Notes under the pieces: model-generated
Seen by the model: only the letters and a program-made list of their open reading frames with translations
The model's database searches: none
Told to the model about the DNA's origin: nothing
Part shown: positions 56,556-64,000 of the stretch, piece after piece
Layout: the number at the start of each line of letters is the position of its first letter
Numbering within the stretch: position 1 is the first letter of the stretch
Made by a program: the position numbers and the translations under genes
Source: Lutibacter sp. HS1-25
GTDB lineage: Bacteria > Bacteroidota > Bacteroidia > Flavobacteriales > Flavobacteriaceae
Assembly (NCBI RefSeq): GCF_004121075.1
Contig: NZ_RHLN01000043.1
Coordinates: 1 to 64,000, forward strand
Reading direction: 5' to 3'
DNA: 64,000 nt

Positions 56556-59081
56556 ATGGCAGACGGAGAAAAACTGATACCAATTAATATTGAAGATGAA
56601 ATGAAATCAGCTTACATTGATTATTCAATGTCAGTAATAGTTTCAAGAGCATTGCCCGATGTTAGGGATGGTTTAAAGCCAGTGCATAGAAGGGTTTTGT
56701 TTGGAATGCATGAATTAGGAGTAAAAGCAACAGGCGCTTATAAAAAGTCAGCAAGAATTGTTGGGGAAGTACTAGGTAAATATCACCCTCATGGAGATAC
56801 ATCTGTATACGACTCAATGGTTCGTATGGCGCAAGATTGGAGCGTTAGATATATGATGGTTGACGGACAAGGTAACTTTGGGTCTGTTGATGGGGATAGC
56901 CCAGCAGCAATGCGTTATACTGAGGTTCGTATGCAAAAAATTTCAGAAGAAATGCTTGCAGATATCGATAAAGATACTGTTGATCATAAATTAAACTTTG
57001 ATGATACCTTAAATGAACCAACTGTTTTACCAACCCGAATTCCAAATTTATTGGTTAACGGAGCTTCAGGTATTGCGGTAGGTATGGCTACAAATATGGC
57101 ACCTCATAACTTAACAGAAGTTATAAATGGTACATTGGCCTATATTGATAACAGAGAAATTGAAATTTCTGAATTGATGAAGCATATATCAGCCCCTGAT
57201 TTTCCAACAGGAGGTATTATATATGGTTATGAAGGTGTAAAAGAAGCTTTTGAAACTGGTAGAGGAAGAATTGTAATTCGTGCAAAAGCTATTATTGAAG
57301 AAGTTCAAGGTAGAGAATGTATTATTGTTACTGAAATTCCTTATCAGGTTAATAAGGCTGAAATGATTAAAAAAACAGCCGACCTTGTAAACGAGAAAAA
57401 ATTAGAAGGTATAGCCAATATTCGTGACGAATCGGATAGAAATGGTATGCGTATTGTTTATATTTTAAAACGTGATGCCATTCCAAATATAGTTTTAAAT
57501 AAATTATTTAAATATACAGCACTTCAAACTTCATTTAGTGTAAATAATATTGCTTTGGTAAATGGTAGACCAGAACAATTAAATTTAAAGCAATTAATCC
57601 ATTATTTTGTTGAACATAGACATGAGGTAATTGTTAGAAGAACTGAATTTGAACTTAAAAAAGCCGAGGCCAGAGCCCATATTTTAGAAGGTTTAATTAT
57701 TGCAAGTGACAATATAGATGAAGTAATTAAAATAATAAGAGGGTCATCTAATGCTGATGAGGCTAGAGAAAGTTTGATGAATCGTTTTGAATTGTCTGAA
57801 ATTCAAGCCAAAGCAATTGTTGAAATGCGTTTGAGACAATTAACTGGTTTAGAGCAAGATAAATTAAGAGCAGAATATGATGAGATTATTTTATTGATTG
57901 CTGATTTGAAAGATATTTTAGCAAATGAATCAAGACGCTATCAGATTATTAAAGATGAATTAATTGCCATTAGAGATAAATATGGTGACGAGCGAAGATC
58001 TGTAATTGAATACGCTGGTGGAGATTTATCTGTTGAAGATATGATTCCTAATTCTAATGTGGTTATTACAATATCACATGCTGGTTATGTAAAACGTACA
58101 AATTTAGACGAATATAAAGTTCAAAATAGAGGAGGAAGAGGTCAAAAAGGTGTGTCTACAAGAAGTGAAGATTTCTTAGAGCATTTATTCCTTGGAACAA
58201 ATCACCAATATATGTTGTTCTTTACTCAAAAAGGAAAAGTATTTTGGATGCGCGTTTATGAAATTCCAGAAGGAAGCAAAACTTCAAAAGGAAGAGCAAT
58301 TCAAAATTTAATAAACATTGAACAAGACGATAAGGTAAAAGCATTTTTAGTAACCGAAGATTTGAAAGATGAAGATTATGTAAATAATCATTACGTAATT
58401 ATGGCAACAAAACAAGGCCAAGTTAAAAAAACTTCATTAGAGCAATACTCTCGTCCAAGAACCAACGGAATCAATGCAATTACAATTAAAGAAGATGATG
58501 AATTGTTAGAAGCAAAACTAACAACTGGAGACAGCCAGGTTATGCTAGCCTTGAAATCTGGAAAATCTATTCGATTTGAAGAAAGTAAAACCCGTCCAAT
58601 GGGTAGAAGTGCATCTGGTGTTAGAGGTATAACATTGGCCAATGATAAAGATGAAGTTGTTGGTATGATTGCTGTTAATAACTTAGATAGCAATATATTA
58701 GTTGTTTCTGAAAATGGTTATGGTAAGCGTTCAGATTTAGAAGATTACAGAATAACCAATAGAGGAGGTAAAGGAGTGAAAACCATTAATGTAACTGATA
58801 AAACAGGTGGTTTGGTTGCTATAAAAGAAGTGACTGATGAAGATGATTTGATGATTATTAATAAATCAGGAATTACAATTAGACTTGCAGTAGCAGATTT
58901 ACGTATAATGGGACGAGCAACACAAGGTGTTAAATTAATCAATATTAAAGATAATGATTCTATTGCTGCAGTGGCAAAAGTTGTACACGAAGAAGAAGAA
59001 TTAGATGAGAATATTGATACAATTGGCACGGAAATTGAAAACAATGAAAATAATAACGAAGAGAACACAAATCAAGAATAA
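56556..59081 (+). CDS. gyrA: DNA gyrase subunit A
   Basis: An 841-residue topoisomerase subunit. The N-terminal block [20 protein letters not shown], the quinolone-determining region [20 protein letters not shown], and the active-site Tyr in [10 protein letters not shown] are present. The C-terminal beta-propeller contains the GyrA box [10 protein letters not shown], which marks it as gyrase rather than topoisomerase IV. In E. coli numbering the positions 83 and 87 are Ser and Asp, the sensitive state. It is followed 14 bases later by a TPR gene, as usual in Flavobacteria. Confidence 0.96.
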   Translation: MADGEKLIPINIEDEMKSAYIDYSMSVIVSRALPDVRDGLKPVHRRVLFGMHELGVKATGAYKKSARIVGEVLGKYHPHGDTSVYDSMVRMAQDWSVRYMMVDGQGNFGSVDGDSPAAMRYTEVRMQKISEEMLADIDKDTVDHKLNFDDTLNEPTVLPTRIPNLLVNGASGIAVGMATNMAPHNLTEVINGTLAYIDNREIEISELMKHISAPDFPTGGIIYGYEGVKEAFETGRGRIVIRAKAIIEEVQGRECIIVTEIPYQVNKAEMIKKTADLVNEKKLEGIANIRDESDRNGMRIVYILKRDAIPNIVLNKLFKYTALQTSFSVNNIALVNGRPEQLNLKQLIHYFVEHRHEVIVRRTEFELKKAEARAHILEGLIIASDNIDEVIKIIRGSSNADEARESLMNRFELSEIQAKAIVEMRLRQLTGLEQDKLRAEYDEIILLIADLKDILANESRRYQIIKDELIAIRDKYGDERRSVIEYAGGDLSVEDMIPNSNVVITISHAGYVKRTNLDEYKVQNRGGRGQKGVSTRSEDFLEHLFLGTNHQYMLFFTQKGKVFWMRVYEIPEGSKTSKGRAIQNLINIEQDDKVKAFLVTEDLKDEDYVNNHYVIMATKQGQVKKTSLEQYSRPRTNGINAITIKEDDELLEAKLTTGDSQVMLALKSGKSIRFEESKTRPMGRSASGVRGITLANDKDEVVGMIAVNNLDSNILVVSENGYGKRSDLEDYRITNRGGKGVKTINVTDKTGGLVAIKEVTDEDDLMIINKSGITIRLAVADLRIMGRATQGVKLINIKDNDSIAAVAKVVHEEEELDENIDTIGTEIENNENNNEENTNQE

Positions 59082-59095
59082 TTAATTTAATAACA

Positions 59096-60370
59096 ATGAA
59101 AAGAACACTATTAATTCTGTCTGCTTTTATGATTAGTATGACAGTTTTCGGACAAAAAGATGAACTTAAAAATGCTCAAAAAAACATTGATGCAAAAAAT
59201 TATGCAGCAGCAATAACTGAGTTAGACAAGGCAGAGTCTTTAATTTCTGCTGATGATCAAAAATCAAAAGCACAATATTATCATTTAAAAGTTTTAGCAT
59301 TATATCAAAATGGTACTAACTTAGCTAATATTGAAAAAATAAGTAAGGCGTGTAAAGATTTGTTTAAATATGAAAAAGAAACAAAAGTAAAATATACACC
59401 AGAAGTAAGAGAAATTTCAAATAAACTTTTTGCGACAACAGTAAATAATGCATCTGAAAAATATAAAAAAGCTTTAGAAAGTGGAGCAGATGCTGATTAC
59501 GCTAGTTCTGCAAAACTATTTTATATAGCATATACTTTAAGTCCAAAAGACACATCATATTTAGACAATGCTGCTTTGATTTATAATAGAGCAAAGCAAT
59601 ATGATAAATCTAGCGAGTTATATGAAAAACTATTAAAACTTAATTACACAGGTATTTCTAATTCATATGTAGCAACAAGTAAAAGTGATGGTCAAGATGT
59701 TACTTTTGCTGATGAGAAAGCTATGAATTTACAGGTTAAACTTGGTTTAGCTGAAAATCCTAGAGTTGAAGTGAGTGAGTCAAGAAGAAATATTATTTAT
59801 AAGTATTTGGCTGAAAACCAGATAGAATTAAATAATTTTGATAAAGCTATTGAGGTTTTAGGTGAAGGTAGAAAAGAATTTCCAACTAGTTATGAGTTGC
59901 TAATTACCCAAGCAAATCTTTACTATAAGCAAGGTAATAATGCAAAATTCAAAGAATTATTGGAAGAAGCAATTAGACTTAATCCAACAAATGCAAGTTT
60001 GTATTATAATGTTGGTGTAATGAATATGGATCTAAAACATACTGAAGAAGCCATTGCTAATTTTAAAAAGGCAATTGAATTAGATCCAACATTTGCATCT
60101 GCATATCAAAATATTGGTACAGCAATAATTGATAAAGCACTTCCAATTGTTGATGAAATGAATAAAAACTTGAATGATTTTAAGAAGTATGATCAATTAC
60201 AAGCGAAACAATTTGAAATTTACAAAGAGGCTTTACCTTATTACGAAAAAGCTTATGAGCTAGATAAAACAAGTATTGGAACAATCCAAACTTTGTTAGG
60301 TTTGTATGAAAATTTAGGTATGTCTGAGAAATCTAAAGCATTACAAGCTGTTTATGAAGGAATGAAATAA
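59096..60370 (+). CDS. exported TPR-repeat protein
   Basis: A 424-residue protein with a signal peptide (ends MTVFGQ). TPR units are clear in the second half: YNRAKQYDKSSELYEKLLKL, NNFDKAIEVLGEGRKEFPTS, LYYNVGVMNMDLKHTEEAIA and NFKKAIELDPTFASAYQNIG. It probably scaffolds an envelope complex. It lies 14 bases after gyrA and ends before a strong terminator, so it is the second gene of that transcript. The link to gyrase function is positional only. Confidence 0.85.
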   Translation: MKRTLLILSAFMISMTVFGQKDELKNAQKNIDAKNYAAAITELDKAESLISADDQKSKAQYYHLKVLALYQNGTNLANIEKISKACKDLFKYEKETKVKYTPEVREISNKLFATTVNNASEKYKKALESGADADYASSAKLFYIAYTLSPKDTSYLDNAALIYNRAKQYDKSSELYEKLLKLNYTGISNSYVATSKSDGQDVTFADEKAMNLQVKLGLAENPRVEVSESRRNIIYKYLAENQIELNNFDKAIEVLGEGRKEFPTSYELLITQANLYYKQGNNAKFKELLEEAIRLNPTNASLYYNVGVMNMDLKHTEEAIANFKKAIELDPTFASAYQNIGTAIIDKALPIVDEMNKNLNDFKKYDQLQAKQFEIYKEALPYYEKAYELDKTSIGTIQTLLGLYENLGMSEKSKALQAVYEGMK

Positions 60371-60394
60371 TTTAGGATATAAATTATTTGTTAT

Positions 60395-60428
60395 AAAAAA
60401 GCCCACATTTATGTGGGTTTTTTTTATA
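60395..60428 (+). terminator. bidirectional terminator
   Basis: AAAAAAGCCCACAT, TT, ATGTGGGTTTTTTTT between the convergent TPR and acyltransferase genes. Confidence 0.9.
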
Positions 60429-60429
60429 A

Positions 60430-61311
60430 TTACTTTACAAATTTGTCTTTATGTTTGAAGCGTCTGTGGGTCCAAAAATAGTAAGCAGGTTGGGCTTTAA
60501 TTTGAGCTTCAACTTTTCTTAGATATAAATCAGTTAATTCAAAATCAGGATGATTATTTGCGTTATCTGTAATTAAGCTTAGTGTTGTTTCGTAATATCC
60601 TCTTTTAATTTTTCTGGTATCTAAAAAAACAATATTCATATTGTATTTTTTAGCTAAAGATTCACCACCAGTATGAACAGGAACCTTTACGCCTAAAAAC
60701 TCAGTCCAATATACACCTTTTTTAAGCTGTGGAGATTGATCGCTAAGCAATCCATATATTGATTGAATATTTTTTTTATAATTGTCGTATATTGTTGGGA
60801 GTATTTTTGAAGACTGTTTTAATGTAACGCCAAATTTCTCTCTCGTTTTTAATATTTTATTGTTAAAGTAAGGATTACTTACTTTTGTAAAAGCGGCATA
60901 AGCATTGTAATTAATAAAAGCATTCATACCAATAATCCACTCCCAGTTGGCGTAATGTGCGCTAATTAAAATTACACTTTTACCGTCTTTTTTTAATTCT
61001 TGAACTAATTCAATATTTGTATATTTATAATGTTTATCTAATTCTCTTTTTGAAATTGTAAAAGTTTTAACCATTTCCATAAAAACATCTACAAAGTGAT
61101 GGTAAAATTCTTTTCTAATTTTAAATAATTCTTTTTCTGATTTTTCAGGAAAAGCTAATTTTAAATTATTTAAAACTACTTTTTTTCTATAGCCAATTAC
61201 ATAGTATAGTATTGTGTATATAAAATCAGAAATAATATAAAGCAACCGAAAAGGTAGGATTGAAATAAGCCAAATAAACGGATAAACTAGGTAAAAAATA
61301 AATAAATTCAT
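60430..61311 (-). CDS. LpxL/HtrB-type lysophospholipid (lipid A) acyltransferase
   Basis: I use ATG 61311 (MNLFIFYLVYPFIWL); a second in-frame ATG at 61332 adds seven residues. The product has an N-terminal membrane anchor and the HxxxxE/D-type active site ISAHYANWEWIIG, with the following YAAFTKVSNPYFNNKILKTR and LLSDQSPQ blocks and THRRFKHK at the end. It adds a secondary acyl chain to lipid A at the inner membrane. The length is normal for Bacteroidota. Confidence 0.88.
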   Translation of the reverse strand: MNLFIFYLVYPFIWLISILPFRLLYIISDFIYTILYYVIGYRKKVVLNNLKLAFPEKSEKELFKIRKEFYHHFVDVFMEMVKTFTISKRELDKHYKYTNIELVQELKKDGKSVILISAHYANWEWIIGMNAFINYNAYAAFTKVSNPYFNNKILKTREKFGVTLKQSSKILPTIYDNYKKNIQSIYGLLSDQSPQLKKGVYWTEFLGVKVPVHTGGESLAKKYNMNIVFLDTRKIKRGYYETTLSLITDNANNHPDFELTDLYLRKVEAQIKAQPAYYFWTHRRFKHKDKFVK

Positions 61312-61424
61312 AATATTGTAAAATTGACTCAAAAATAATTATAATTTTTTTGAATACGTTGAAATCATTCAACTCATTATCATCATTTTTTTATACATTC
61401 GTTTTTTAAGAAAAATCTAAAATT

Positions 61425-62072
61425 ATGAATATTGATAAAGTACTCCTTTTAATAATTATAGTGAATGTTTTGTTTTCGATTAAGGGCTTTAGTGATCAGT
61501 TTTTTTTTGATAAATATAAATTTCAGATGGGTGCTATTCAACGAGGTGAAAAATATAGAATTTTAACTTCGGCATTTTTACATGTGGATTATTTGCATTT
61601 AATTTTGAACATGTATGTTTTGTACATATTTGCGCCTCAACTAATTGTTATTTTAGGTATTGTAAAATTTTTAATTATCTATTTTGGTAGTTTATTAGCG
61701 GGAAATATTTTTACACTTATTTTTCATAAAAACGAGTATTATTACAGTGCTGTAGGGGCTTCAGGTGCTGTGGCAGGAGTTATTTATGCTGCGATATTGT
61801 TAAATCCAGATATGAGATTATTTATGTTTCCGTTACCAATCCCTATTCCTGGATATATTTTTGGTATAGGATATTTGTTGTATTCTATTTATGGAATGAA
61901 AAAGCAAATTGGTAATATTGGTCATTCGGCTCATTTAGGAGGTGCTATTGGCGGATATGCCTTAACCTTGCTTGTTTTTCCTCAAATAATTTTCCATAGT
62001 ATAACAACTATTGTATTGTTGGGAATTCCTATAGTTTTATTGTTGTTATTCCGAAATAAATTAAAGTCGTAA
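61425..62072 (+). CDS. rhomboid-family intramembrane serine protease
   Basis: A 215-residue protein with six hydrophobic segments. The catalytic Ser lies in YSAVGASGAVAGVIYAAI (GxSG) and the catalytic His in IGHSAHLGGAIGGYALTL. The conserved LHVDYLHLILNMYVLYIF (HxxxN) oxyanion region is also present. It cleaves membrane proteins within the bilayer; the substrate is unknown. It is divergent from the acyltransferase gene and convergent with the small membrane protein. Confidence 0.9.
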   Translation: MNIDKVLLLIIIVNVLFSIKGFSDQFFFDKYKFQMGAIQRGEKYRILTSAFLHVDYLHLILNMYVLYIFAPQLIVILGIVKFLIIYFGSLLAGNIFTLIFHKNEYYYSAVGASGAVAGVIYAAILLNPDMRLFMFPLPIPIPGYIFGIGYLLYSIYGMKKQIGNIGHSAHLGGAIGGYALTLLVFPQIIFHSITTIVLLGIPIVLLLLFRNKLKS

Positions 62073-62081
62073 ATTTTAAGC

Positions 62082-62564
62082 CTAATTGTTGTGAATGTTT
62101 TTTTGAAATTTCATGTTTTCATCCATTTCCTTCTTTAGGTCAACAGCCTGAATATAAATAGACATTTTGCTTCTTAAAAAGTATAGTATTACAATTACAA
62201 TAGTTGTAATTGGCACGGTATAAATAAAACTAACTTCATCTAAATAATCATTAGCATCATTTATAACAGAAATTAATTGAAATAAATAAACGCAAAGAGG
62301 TATTAAAATGGCATGTGCCCACCAATGTTTACAGGTTATAAACCAAACAAATAGTAATAAAAAAGGCACAAACTTTGAAAAAAACATATATACATAGGAT
62401 ATAACAAGCCCATAATAACCAGCAGTTATTGTTCCAAATATTGTTTCATAATTCTCTAAGTCATCAGGAATGTTTTGGTGAATATAAAGAAGGTATGGTG
62501 TAAATACAATAATTAAAGTTATAAGACTTCCAACGTATAATGAAATTTTTCTCGTGTTTTTCAT
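62082..62564 (-). CDS. hypothetical membrane protein
   Basis: A 160-residue protein with four hydrophobic segments (about residues 9-28, 50-72, 74-100, 115-137) and a charged, cytoplasm-like C-terminus (DLKKEMDENMKFQKNIHNN). No family motif was recognised. It ends nine bases from the convergent rhomboid gene. Its function is unknown. Confidence 0.65.
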   Translation of the reverse strand: MKNTRKISLYVGSLITLIIVFTPYLLYIHQNIPDDLENYETIFGTITAGYYGLVISYVYMFFSKFVPFLLLFVWFITCKHWWAHAILIPLCVYLFQLISVINDANDYLDEVSFIYTVPITTIVIVILYFLRSKMSIYIQAVDLKKEMDENMKFQKNIHNN

Positions 62565-62640
62565 TCTTTTATAATGAATATGAAAATATATTTATCAAAT
62601 ATATAATATATTTAACAGAATCAAAAATAAATTAAAACAG

Positions 62641-62674
62641 CAAAACGCCACAATTTATATTGTGGCGTTTTGTT
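62641..62674 (-). terminator. bidirectional terminator
   Basis: CAAAACGCCACAAT, TTAT, ATTGTGGCGTTTTG, a perfect 14-base stem; after the small ORF on the minus strand. Confidence 0.85.
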
Positions 62675-62702
62675 TTGTATTGTTTACTAAGTAAAGTTAA
62701 AT

Positions 62703-62837
62703 CTATCTCTCTTGCGAAGGGATTACAATTAAACTTTTTTTGATCGCCTGTTTTTCAGTTGATTGAATAGTTAATACACTCACAGCAACAAATGCAGCTA
62801 CCATAAGCAATCCGAAAATTAATTTTAATTTTTTCAT
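62703..62837 (-). CDS. small single-helix protein
   Basis: A 44-residue minus-strand frame (MKKLKLIFGLLMVAAFVAVS, then VLTIQSTEKQAIKKSLIVIP and a short end) with a clear membrane or signal helix and a short polar tail, followed 30 bases later by a strong terminator. The start, hydrophobic helix and terminator together make a real small gene likely. No family was recognised; it may be a short secreted or membrane peptide. Confidence 0.6.
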   Translation of the reverse strand: MKKLKLIFGLLMVAAFVAVSVLTIQSTEKQAIKKSLIVIPSQER

Positions 62838-63258
62838 TTTAGTAAGAATTTAAATGATTAGTAAGAACTTCAAACTTACATTAAATCTTACATATAGGCA
62901 AAAAAAATCCCTCATTATTTTTAAATATTTTTAAAAATAACAGATTAAAAAGTTGTTTTCTTAATATTTACAAGGGGTAAAACCCCTTTTTTGATATGAA
63001 AACACTTTAAATTTTAATTAATAAAATTTTTATTTTTGGAGATTTTTAAAAGCAAATTTGACTTTAAAAACAAAAATTGGGGAACTTTTGTATAAAAATC
63101 AACAAATTAAAACTCCTCTCCGTAAAGAGTTTATATTTATAGGGACGCTCTTATTACTGCAAATTTAGACTATTTATTTAGAAATGCAAGTTGACTGTTG
63201 CAATTATTAAATCGCTATTAATTGTATTGGTAAGTTTATTGGAATCTCAAAAATGCAT
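62838..63258. other. intergenic, nothing seen
   Basis: A 420-base AT-rich gap. I see no coding frame, RNA gene or repeat. Promoters for the small minus-strand gene are expected here, but I found no good TAnnTTTG match. Confidence 0.5.
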
Positions 63259-64000
63259 TTATATTTTTTCACAAACCAATACAATATAATTGTTGTTTAA
63301 ATCAGTGGTGAAAAATAAATATTGATTTCCTCCATCTTTTATACCTGTTTTCTTTCTAATTTGTTCAACAGTTTCTGGGAAATTACGTGTTGTAATATTT
63401 GCCTTTTTTGAAGGGATTAATTTTTTGAGTTGTTTTTTGTCATATGTAATGCAATGCAATATTTTAAAACTTCTTCCCGGAAATTCAATTAAATTATTTG
63501 ATGTATACAAATGAGAATGTTGATGAAGTTTCTCGATTTTATAATGTGTCGAAATTTGATTAAATGCACCAGATTTTAAAATAGCAGCATTTGGTTCAAA
63601 AATATATTTTTTAGGTTCCGAATAATTTGCTGTTACAGTATTATTGAAATCAAAATTAAATTGTTGACTATTTGTTTTGTTAAAATTGATGGTTTTAATT
63701 AAAATCGATTTATTGTAGTTTTTTTCTAAAATAAACAGCAATTCTTTTACTTCATTTTCAATTGCAATAATATGTATTTCTTTTACAAATTTTAATTCGT
63801 TTATGGCACTTGAAATATCTAAAATTGGAGATACCTTAATTAAGATATTTTTGGTTTTTTTAAACAATACATCTAAATTTTCAGGAATATTGGGTAAGCA
63901 GTCTCCTAATAAAAAAACTTTACCTTTTAAATCACTTCTTCTTGAAGGATCAGTATAAATCCAATCGTAATTTTGTAAACTATTTTTTAAATATTCTATA
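63259..64000 (-). CDS. THUMP-like-domain SAM-dependent methyltransferase family protein, partial at right edge
   Basis: The frame stays open to base 64000, so the start is outside the window; a TTG at 63867 is an internal codon, not the start. The visible 246 residues include the methyltransferase-type motif WIYTDPSRRSDLKGKVFLLG and KILIKVSPILDIS-like sequence, then the C-terminal THUMP-like (PG_1098 ferredoxin-like) domain: KYIFEPNAAILKSGAFNQIS, NTHLYTSN-like SHLYTSNNLIEFPGRSFKIL and NITTRNFPETVEQIRKKTGI with DGGNQYLFFTT. It probably methylates an RNA; the substrate is unknown. Confidence 0.85.
   Translation of the reverse strand, partial: IEYLKNSLQNYDWIYTDPSRRSDLKGKVFLLGDCLPNIPENLDVLFKKTKNILIKVSPILDISSAINELKFVKEIHIIAIENEVKELLFILEKNYNKSILIKTINFNKTNSQQFNFDFNNTVTANYSEPKKYIFEPNAAILKSGAFNQISTHYKIEKLHQHSHLYTSNNLIEFPGRSFKILHCITYDKKQLKKLIPSKKANITTRNFPETVEQIRKKTGIKDGGNQYLFFTTDLNNNYIVLVCEKI

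Overview
The window looks like a low-GC chromosome of a marine-type member of Flavobacteriaceae (Bacteroidota). The basis is gene content: DUF4835/PorD, a T9SS type A sorting tail, DUF6913 and the order bamD-rpoZ-coaBC-porD-recN. Promoters resemble the Bacteroidota -7 element TAnnTTTG and Shine-Dalgarno sequences are scarce. The genus cannot be named from what is visible.

1-17,050 is an accessory region. The left edge carries the start of an ISAon1-type insertion sequence. From 946 to 16,915 all convincing genes lie on the + strand as isolated one- to three-gene units: a secreted TPR protein; a secreted protein plus a Sel1-repeat lipoprotein; a SECRETED UBIQUITIN-LIKE PROTEIN with a type IX secretion tail; a hybrid histidine kinase; a lone HsdR-N-like nuclease; a three-gene ABC-three-component conflict system; and a PD-(D/E)XK nuclease with an unknown partner. 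The spacers hold transposase 3'-end remnants, a decayed SLOG/DUF2493 gene, a 1 kb repeat mosaic, and recurrent sequences with inverted repeats that may be divergent integron attC sites. This is the most novel part of the window.

17,166-27,766 returns to chromosomal genes: a thiamine-binding protein, a lipoprotein and two hydrolases, then a minus-strand mannan-degradation operon (GH26 mannanase, sodium symporter, mannosylglucose phosphorylase, cellobiose/mannobiose 2-epimerase, GH5 mannanase, SDR). It has no SusC/SusD pair.

28,015-33,989 is gltBD (glutamate synthase). 34,100-39,256 is a scarred stretch: fragments of an acetate symporter, a small membrane protein, a symporter-type histidine kinase, propionyl-CoA synthetase and acetyl-CoA synthetase follow one another with abrupt junctions. 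They run into a molybdopterin oxidoreductase that has itself lost part of its C-terminal domain. This is either serial deletion or mis-assembly. A 12-haem cytochrome c is divergent from the oxidoreductase.

41,450-64,000 is mostly core: guaC, a 5'-nucleotidase split over two genes, DUF6913, dapA, ferritin, the bamD-rpoZ-coaBC-porD-recN operon, fabI, a glycosyltransferase, a thioredoxin-like protein, clpC, gyrA, a TPR protein, a lipid A-type acyltransferase, a rhomboid protease, and a THUMP-like methyltransferase cut by the right edge. No rRNA, tRNA or CRISPR was recognised.
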